64,000 bases of DNA from Axinella damicornis (Eukaryota; Porifera; Demospongiae; Axinellida; Axinellidae), in NCBI GenBank assembly GCA_963931865.1, contig OZ007509.1:17047088-17111087 (forward strand), given 5' to 3'. Below, in pieces: positions 57,602 through 64,000 of the stretch. Below the pieces are notes generated by a model. The model was not told where the DNA came from. It saw only the letters and a list, made by a program, of their open reading frames with translations, and searched no databases. A program made the translations under genes and the position numbers. Each line of letters starts with the position of its first letter. Position 1 is the first letter of the stretch.

Positions 57602-60600
57602 CTGCAAGAGAGAAACACAGGTTCACTATATGAAATGCCTATTTGTTCTCTAATGTCAGTGGGATGCCTCAAGTGTCTACTTAGCAGCACAATATTGATA
57701 TTCACCAGAGCAGGTATTGTGTTATTAAGCACAGCTCGCTTAAAAGCGCTGATTCTCTGTTAGGTGCAGGTTTGACTCTTGTGCCAAGCTACTCATTATT
57801 AAGTGCTGAAGTTTTCTTCCAGAAACTCTGCCATATTCAGATCGCACAGAGTGGATTAGCTATAATTTAGACTAAAGCACACTTCCTATTTGATGAATGT
57901 AATTTGAAATCAAGGTGCATATTTCCTTCCTGTAGGGATATAGATGCATGCACTAACGACTATGGTAGTTGTGAAGTACAAACACAACAATAATTACACT
58001 CGATAACCAGCAGAAAGAGCAAGTAGCTAGATAACTGTCTTTACAAAGACAACCTCCCCACCTGTAGCCGCTGAAGGTGCTGGTTCATGGCCGTAATCTG
58101 CTCATCCTTCTTCATCAAAGACTCTCTCAGGCTGTCACTGAGATCATCTGGAGAGCCCTGAGAGTAGAGAAAATATATGTACATGTACACAGTTTCCTTC
58201 CATAAAAAACAAGTGAGAACGCATGTGCTGAACACGTGCCGCACACGTGCATGGATAGAGTTGACACAGAGTGCCCTTTAATTGGAAAACCACTAGGCAG
58301 AACACCAGACACCTATGTAGTAATATCTGTGATTGGAAAATTTCCCACTAGCAATATAAATCTGAAAGAGATTACATACAGAAACATACCTTTGCTAATG
58401 TGTTTGGTGTTGAAGAGTGACGGGGAGAAGGGGGTGAGTCCTCCGGTGAACCGTAGTTCAGTGCACATGCAACTGAGTAGAAGAGATGATGGGATGGCGC
58501 TGCCTTCAATACTTACAGAGTAGCTAAACTACCAAACAAATAGGATGTGTGATTTTCAAATTCCACGCACATAAATGCACAGCTACTGGTAGATGTTGTG
58601 GCAATGCACACACATGTAACCATGCTGTCTGCATACCTGCGCACGCCCACCAAGTATTGACAGTGGTTCACATGCATACTAACAATGCTAGAACAAGACG
58701 TCTCAGCATCCATACCTGGAGACATCTTTGCATCTCCCAGGAGCTGCTGGACTTCCTCCTTCTGCTTCAACAGCTTCTCTCTCAGCAACTAAACAGGAAA
58801 GAGACAATCCAAAGCAGGTAGAAATGGATGAGCCTTTGAGCCTACCAGTCAGTTATGCAAGGTCACAGGTAATTCACAAGGGATGTTTCTCTTTCAAGGA
58901 ATGAGTGGAAGCATCCCCCCCCCCCCCCCCCCCATTATGCATGCTACGATGATTCATCACATCTTTCTTCGGCTCTATATAATAAATCAGTCCTGGTCCA
59001 ATCCCCAGCCTAAGCCTAGTTCAAGGTTCATCACCAACGGAACAAGTCATGTGCTGTAAGAACTGCTGCAATCTACCACTCCAAACGTTTCTAGCAATGA
59101 AGGTGTGAGTGCACATACCGAGTCTTCAGATGGGCTGAGCCTTGAAATGGCCATGGTCAGGGCTTCCAATGCCTTCTCCAGGTTAGAGATTCGAGTGCTG
59201 GCATCCGTGGGTGTTTCCATGTTGCCCTGCTCAGCCAGCATACAGTAAATCTAGTACAAGGAAAAGTAAAGCTCATGATCAATTTCTCTGAATGGGCGGA
59301 AGCCTCTTGTCCCCCCCCCCCCCCCCCCCCCCCCCTCCCCCCTCCCTCCCCCCCCCCCCCCCCCCCCCCCGTCCCCCCCCACTCCTCCCCCTTCCCCCCT
59401 CCCCAAATCCCGACTGCAGACTACGCATATAGATCACATATCCACACGTGTTCTGTTCAAATAACCTGACTCTGGTTCCAGGCAGCATGGGGGGTTTTCA
59501 CTCTGGAGTAGAGCCGGAGCGCTCTAACCGTGTCCTTCTTGTACAGTGCAATATTGGCAAGGGCCATTTGGGCCTCCTCAATAAGGCCAGCAGTGTCCAT
59601 GTCTTCAGTGGTAGAAAATGGGGAGGTGACATTTCCAAGAAGGCTCTTACGCTTCTCCATTTTGGATGCTCCTCCCGAAGCACTGACAATAATTTCCCAG
59701 TAGTGGCTGCTGCGCTTCAGCAGTGCCTGTGCGCCAGAAACACACAAGTGAAAGAAAGAATCATGGCAGCTGAGCTAAGAAAACATACATTCATTGCATC
59801 ATTACACTCCTCAGGTAGACTAAGACATGTCCAGTGCTGCCTACTTCACCTGAGTGGGTAGCACTCACCAGGACAACATCTCTGTAGTTCCAGCTATATT
59901 CTCCCTTCGAATCCAATATTGATTCCGCCTAACAGAAAGATGAACAAATGACTACGTATTGTATCTGTGCAATTAAATGCATAGCTATTATACCAGGAGC
60001 CCATAATGAGAAGGATTGTCCAACTATGGGAACGGGTGATCTGTACTGCGGTCACACTTAACGCGTTATAATTTTATTTACGAACCAGCGGGCGGGCCAA
60101 CACCTACTTGAAGGCCGGCTCTTGTTACATAAAAGGTTCCAAATAAGGGCATGGTTGGGTTGCTGCTGTTTGACTGAACACGTTCTGTTGCTATGCTGCT
60201 AAGTTGGACGCTCCTTCTCGTTATGTATACGCACACTGTAGTTCACAGTTTTGTTCCCACATGTGCATACAATTACCCAGTCTAGCCGCTAGCCCCCCTC
60301 CGCCCGGCCGGTCAAGCGGGCGCGCGGTGAAGCAGCGCGCCCACGCGTGCCCCTGATTGACCGGCCGGGCGGAGAGGGGCTAGCGGCTAGACTGACAATT
60401 ACCGCACAGCACAAGCGTAGCTGAGAACCCACCCTTTGCTTGAAGTGCCTGGCAAGGGTGGCGAGTTGTGTCAGGTTCAGCTGGAGGGGAGAGCAACCAC
60501 GCAGCCGACGGAGACCTTCCTGAACCTCCTTCTTCAGAGTAACACCTTCTTGCACACTATAGACGGTGAGATAAGCTACCTCACAACTTGTATGTGGTTA

Positions 60601-63600
60601 CGAACATACAAGTACAGTACTGAGGTCAGTTACCGTAGTTGCGCATATTAACCCTTTAAGCCCCATTGACGTCTATAGGCGTCATTTAGACCCTATGCAC
60701 TTGTAGGGCTTCTCGCCAGTCCAAAAAGAGACCAAAAAGTCTTCAGAGGGCCTAGGGACGACTTTAAGGCACGAACTCAAAAATTTGGTCAGATTTCGGC
60801 GCGCCTCCCCCACTAAACGTACAAGTGGGGGGGTTTCGAAGGGGGGGCGGCAGCCCCCCCTTCGGCCTGTCGTGGGCGTTTATTGATTTTAATGAGATTC
60901 ATTGACCCGAGAATTTTTGATTCTAATGATATTCATAGACCCCACCCAGGGCCTCAAGAAAACCTGCAAATTGGTGGTGTAAGGTGTGCCATCAGTCAGA
61001 TCTGGCCCAAGTTTAGGGAAATGCTGGGCTAAAATCCGGCTGACATCCACCTTTGACCTCCAATTGCTGGCCTTGTGGGGGGGCTTGAATATCATTAACG
61101 GTATTGCCAGAGGGGTCTCTCCATGTGTGCGGGCCCCACCAAGTTTGGCCGCTGAGGAGCGAATGCTGTGGGAGAGGAGTACCTACGAAAGTGGTGTGCG
61201 CTGAATGCATGAAAATGTGTTGTCTTGGTGGAAAGAATTCGGTGGTTAAAGGGTTAAGTGCAGCTCACTTATAAGCACATATTTTCACTTGTAAGCGCAT
61301 ATTGACTCTTGTATTAAGCACTGAAGTCAACTCAGCCACTTTTGATCCTACGGCTCATAATTCCAAATGAAGTGCACTTCCCATTCGATGGCCTACTATC
61401 ATACCCCACCTCTCAAAAAAACAAGGCGTTACATATCCTCAGTCCCATCTCATTCCAAAATTTTAATTTAGGGATGGGATGGTACTGAGCATGGTTTGCA
61501 GTGTATTTGGTATTTAGTGCAAGGTTTGCAATTTCATAAGGTGATGTGACTGGATGTTACCTAACGTTCTCCGAGAGGAGGCTGATGACTCCCTCCCACC
61601 AGCCGGCCGAGACACCGCTAGCCCCCAGCGTCAGGCAGCAGGGGAGGTACTGCACCAGGATGGTACTCAGTGGAGCGGAGGGGGTGGGGCTGCTGTACAA
61701 CTTGTACCCGGAGTAGGGCGAGGTCAGGTGGGCCTCACACTGCTGGGTCGACAGCACCAGGAAGGCCTGTGTGCGGCATGAGTGAGCGGGACAAATGTAC
61801 TAGTTCTAGCTGAGTGTGGCATAATCATATTCATCACCACCTCTGTTCAAAAGGAATTCAGGTATCTACAAACCTCCAAGTCACACAAGCACAGTGAATC
61901 AGCCCCATGCTGTTGCAGGTCATGAGCGTCCAGTTGCAGGTTGTCAAACAGCAGTGAGAGCCAGTCAGCAACTACACGTAGGAAGGATAGAGACAAGTGC
62001 AATATTCAGAGATGGTGTACTGCAAGACTTGCATCATGCCCAGAGTAGGTTGGGCCATGGCATACGTCACAAGATAAGTATTGACATGTGATGAGTGAAC
62101 AGTTATTGCTGTGTCTGCACAGAATGAGCGTCCCTACAGCAAGCATAGTAGTAGGTATCTGCGGCCGAAACCTCCAGAGGTAGGGTATGGCTAGTATAAT
62201 CTTACAACGTAGTGTACAGTGCTAGAATGCGCACAGCAACTGGTGAGTACCAGGCCAGGCCTCTCTTCCAGAGGGAGGAGGAGACCGGGGGCTAGTGGTG
62301 CAGGTTCCAATGTATGTATGGTGAGGGACATCTATAGTCTGTAGGGGGTTAATTGCACTTACCGAGTGGTGGCATGTCCAGAGCCTTGAACACCAAGCAC
62401 AGCCAGATGAGTCCTCTCAGACTTCGGACATTGTCAGCGATGTACACTACAACACAAGGTATGAAGTCAGCAATAACGGGGGGTAGTCACATGTACTCAG
62501 ATATAACCAACACAAGACTGGTCTGCTGGGTGCTGGGTATACATACACTAATCGGCATAAAGCAGCTGAAGGTAGCCTCGTTCCCACGCCTACCCTGTTT
62601 TCTGTTCTTCGGTTAAACTTTGCGTTGACAATAGTACACGGATGCGGAAGAGCGGCGAAAAACAGGAAATGGGGAAGGCCTGGTATTACCCATCATGTGT
62701 ATGATGTCAGGTGGACGTAGGGGGGTGCGGGGGCAATTGCAACTACGTTTAAAATAACTGTTCACCATCCAGTCGGCTAGCCTCGTTCACAGGCCTCCGC
62801 CCAGACTTTATCTCGCAGCCGCGGAGAAATCTCCACGGCTGCGAGATAAAGTCTGGGCGGAGGCCTGGGAACGAGGCTACCAGTCGGCTAGGTTGGAATG
62901 CTCCATGGCTAGTTGAAACAGCTTCATCTTAATCCAGGACCTGCTGAAACGACTATGCCCCCCCCCCCCCCCCCACCTCGCGTCCACCAGACGTCACTCA
63001 CGTGATGAAATGTACCAGGCCTTCCCCATTATTCACCGCTATCCGTGTTATATTGTCAACGCAAACCGAAGGACAGAAAACGGGGTAGGCCTGGGAACGA
63101 GCCTAGGCTGAAAGCACATTCTACACTAGACGCAAGAGCGCACTTATGCGCTCTTGTAGACGTACATGAACATATATATATGAGCTCAATAGCTCTCACT
63201 CAAAACAAGACATGCAAAGACCAACTGGGTTCACAATAAAAGAGCACATACCGTGATCACAGTCACACAGATCCTCGTGTGAAGGTATGCTGGGTATCAC
63301 ACTCAGATGTTTATCAGCAGCCAGGAAGGACTGTGACCCAGGGAGGGAACAGTGTGATGACATCAGCCACATGTAATGGTGACATCATCCACATGTAATG
63401 ATGACATCATCCACATGTAATGGATATGACAGGGAATTCATAATCAATGCTGACGACACTCTATCACAAGCTTGAAAACTTCATAGTGGCAAGCTAGTGA
63501 ACTGCATATTAGGGCAACGATACAAATTTAGAAACTACAGTCATTCAACCTCATTGTATCGTGTACCCTACAGTACCTGCTGGAGGGAGTATGCAATCTT

Positions 63601-64000
63601 CTGGGACCCAAACAAAACCTCCGCAGAGGTGATATCCTGCATACCAAAGAACATCCACATCATGGAGACAGATATGTAAATACCAGTATACAAAGTCAGT
63701 GAAAGGGTTGGGTTGGAGGGAAGGGGGGGGGGGGGGGGGAGGGGAAGGGAAAAGCGAGGTGAAGGGGAGAGAAGAAGAGGAAGGAGAGAGGAATCGAGGA
63801 GTTTGGGGGAATTGGGGGAATGGAAAAATGGAGGTAAATGTGTAAATGTAGGGGAATAGGAAGTACAGGTGATGGGTAGTCTCGTGCCCAGACCCTCTCT
63901 GTGTATGAGGGTCTGCGAACGGGACAAGATGATGTGTACGTACCTGGTTTTCACTGAAGATGGTCCTGATCATATACAGCTTACCACCCTGCACCAACAA
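50420..64000 (-). CDS. RanBP2/Nup358-like nucleoporin, spliced, 5' end outside window
   Basis: Predicted cytoplasmic-filament nucleoporin that binds Ran-GTP at nuclear pores. Exons in transcript order: 63944->64000, 63577-63636, 63252-63330, 62363-62446, 61874-61971, 61561-61766, 60433-60556, 59869-59928, 59466-59726, 59119-59250, 58716-58788, 58390-58472, 58062-58157, 50420-57601. Every junction is AG/GT and the frame stays open: 8,595 nt, 2,864 residues visible. The first about 400 residues are helical and TPR-like (ALANIALYKKDTVRALRLYSR). A short coiled coil (about 390-475) is followed by a Pro/Gln/Ser-rich region, then Ran-binding domains and zinc fingers. No C-terminal cyclophilin and no recognisable SUMO-E3 repeat region are seen. 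RanBP2-like proteins without cyclophilin exist in other invertebrates. Confidence 0.88.
51800..52240 (-). other. Degenerate fourth Ran-binding domain
   Basis: Shares spacing and some anchors with the other four: EWKMKGSGVMKIVKH, RMIMLSN, CAHFIT, WVWCTAEDYSSG and VAEDFQRAFA. It has lost LFSHRAKLYRFD (here TFSHSGNLMYQD) and the MRRDQ and CCNH motifs. Ran binding is therefore doubtful. This is part of the continuous exon, not a separate gene. Confidence 0.75.
52455..52860 (-). repeat. 24-bp coding repeat (acidic EEPHDGED)
   Basis: In-frame tandem units of eight residues, DEEPHDGE, roughly a dozen clear copies plus variants (EEPHVGEEDEEP). Perfect 24-bp periodicity in the centre implies recent unit exchange and likely length polymorphism. 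The long antisense frame over it (52,167-53,321) is a mirror of the repeat. Confidence 0.93.
57722..57965. mobile_element. Diverged MITE relative in a RanBP2-like intron
   Basis: Shares GTTAGGTGCAGGTTTGACTC, CTTCCAGAAACTCTGCCAT, GCACACTTCCTATTTGATG and CTTCCTGTAGGGATATAG with the 15,336 element. The termini are degraded. Confidence 0.65.
58062..64000 (-). CDS. RanBP2-like N-terminal exons (13 visible)
   Basis: Short exons of 60-261 nt with introns of 0.13-1 kb. Visible landmarks: DITSAEVLFGSQKIAYSLQQ (63,577-63,636), a WLCLVFKALDMPPL helix (62,363-62,446) and ADWLSLLFDNLQLD (61,874-61,971). The largest helical exon is 61,561-61,766, and GLRRLRGCSPLQLNLTQLA lies at 60,433-60,556. The exon at 59,466-59,726 holds HYWEI and a TPR-like ALANIALYKKDT. 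Exons 58,716-58,788 and 58,062-58,157 form the coiled coil. The split-codon junctions (phases 1 and 2) at 63252/62446, 62363/61971, 61561/60556 and 58716/58472 all join in frame, which supports every call. Confidence 0.85.
58916..58934 (+). repeat. Poly-C run in an intron
   Basis: About 19 C bases on the + strand (poly-G in the RanBP2-like transcript). Confidence 0.95.
59310..59405 (+). repeat. Poly-C/CCCCT tract in an intron
   Basis: About 95 bp of nearly pure C with T, A and G interruptions. In the transcript this is a G-rich tract between two exons and a potential G-quadruplex. Confidence 0.95.
60281..60392. mobile_element. GC-rich palindromic foldback element
   Basis: Left arm GTCTAGCCGCTAGCCCC then CTCCGCCCGGCCGGTCAA. 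The right arm is its complement with a one-base length difference, around a GC-rich centre of about 42 bp that itself contains GGGCGCGC/GCGCGCCC. The stem is about 35 bp. It sits in a RanBP2-like intron 41 bp from an exon donor. Confidence 0.8.
60652..61253. mobile_element. piggyBac-like non-autonomous element
   Basis: 602 bp flanked by TTAA on both sides (60,648-60,651 and 61,254-61,257). Terminal inverted repeats begin CCCTTTAA at the left and end TTAAAGGG at the right. TTAA target duplication with CCYT-type termini is the piggyBac signature. No transposase frame. It is inserted inside a diverged copy of the CGTAGTCGCGC MITE, whose left end (ACCGTAGTTGCGCATA) precedes it and whose body continues after it. 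Confidence 0.7.
61258..61420. mobile_element. Remainder of the MITE split by the piggyBac-like insertion
   Basis: Starts GTGCAGCTCACTTATAAGC and contains GAAGTGCACTTCCCATTCGA, matching the 15,336 element. Its left end lies at about 60,631-60,651. Confidence 0.6.
62573..62690. mobile_element. Foldback element, decayed right end
   Basis: Left end TAGCCTCGTTCCCACGCC followed by TACCCTGTTTTCTGTTC. Right arm GAAAAACAGGAAATGGGGAA then GGCCTGGTA. It lies in a RanBP2-like intron. Confidence 0.7.
62778..62879. mobile_element. Foldback element, near-perfect 47-bp stem
   Basis: TAGCCTCGTTCACAGGCC to GGCCTGGGAACGAGGCTA, with arms continuing TCCGCCCAGACTTTATCTCG/CGAGATAAAGTCTGGGCGGA. One mismatch was seen and the loop is under 15 bp. 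The near-perfect arms imply a recent or actively maintained inverted repeat. Confidence 0.85.
63010..63105. mobile_element. Foldback element, decayed left end
   Basis: Right end GGGGTAGGCCTGGGAACGA then GCCTA. The left arm is reduced to AGGCCTTCCCCATT. The interior TTGTCAACGCAAACCGAAGG is the reverse complement of part of the 62,573 element. Confidence 0.65.
63723..63760 (+). repeat. Poly-G/GA tract in an intron
   Basis: A G run of about 17 followed by GGGAA repeats, in a RanBP2-like intron. Confidence 0.95.
63877..63927. mobile_element. Short foldback element, TAGTCTCG ends
   Basis: TAGTCTCGTGCCCAGACCCT pairs imperfectly with AGGGTCTGCGAACGGGAC. Same short class as 16,660. It lies 16 bp from an exon donor. 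Confidence 0.6.

Overview
This window is eukaryotic, animal nuclear DNA. Genes are split by GT-AG introns. Introns and flanks are full of microsatellites, minisatellites, long poly-C runs and short foldback elements. The three protein genes are animal families: an ASEF/SPATA13/collybistin-type Rho GEF, a GABA-B-like class C receptor and a RanBP2/Nup358-like nucleoporin. An intronless GABA-B-like receptor, short introns and tight gene spacing fit an early-branching invertebrate. A sponge is my best guess, but no feature proves it.

Layout. (1) 1-9.0 kb has no supported gene. It holds a GA-rich satellite, an old dispersed repeat in two copies, a 1-kb minisatellite between them, a tRNA-like SINE, a hAT-like fragment and foldback elements. 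(2) 9,090-44,125 (+) is the Rho GEF. Exon 1 is a 3,084-nt coding exon for a disordered, tyrosine-motif-rich N-terminus. It is followed by a very long intron, then SH3, DH and PH exons and a basic tail. The intron plus the SH3 exon and first DH exon occur twice (about 12,342-26,300 and 26,800-40,248), separated by exactly 200 N. This looks like two haplotypes laid end to end by the assembler. With one copy the spliced protein is 1,573 residues with an open frame across every junction. (3) 44.1-47.8 kb is intergenic, with a foldback element and two copies of a roughly 400-bp repeat. (4) 47,830-50,196 (-) is a single-exon GABA-B-like receptor. (5) 50,420 to beyond 64,000 (-) is the RanBP2-like gene: 13 short exons and one giant 7,182-nt exon are visible. 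They encode an alpha-helical N-terminal region, five Ran-binding domains (one degenerate), six RanBP2-type zinc fingers and an acidic repeat. The first exons lie outside the window.

The three genes show no obvious shared pathway: cytoskeletal GTPase activation, surface signalling and nuclear pore transport. The most interesting signals are structural. They are the probable false duplication, complementary CA/GT repeats flanking the giant Rho GEF exon, a foldback family with shared ends but unlike stems, a duplicated module in the nucleoporin, and splice-donor sequences overlapping the stop codons of both minus-strand ORFs.
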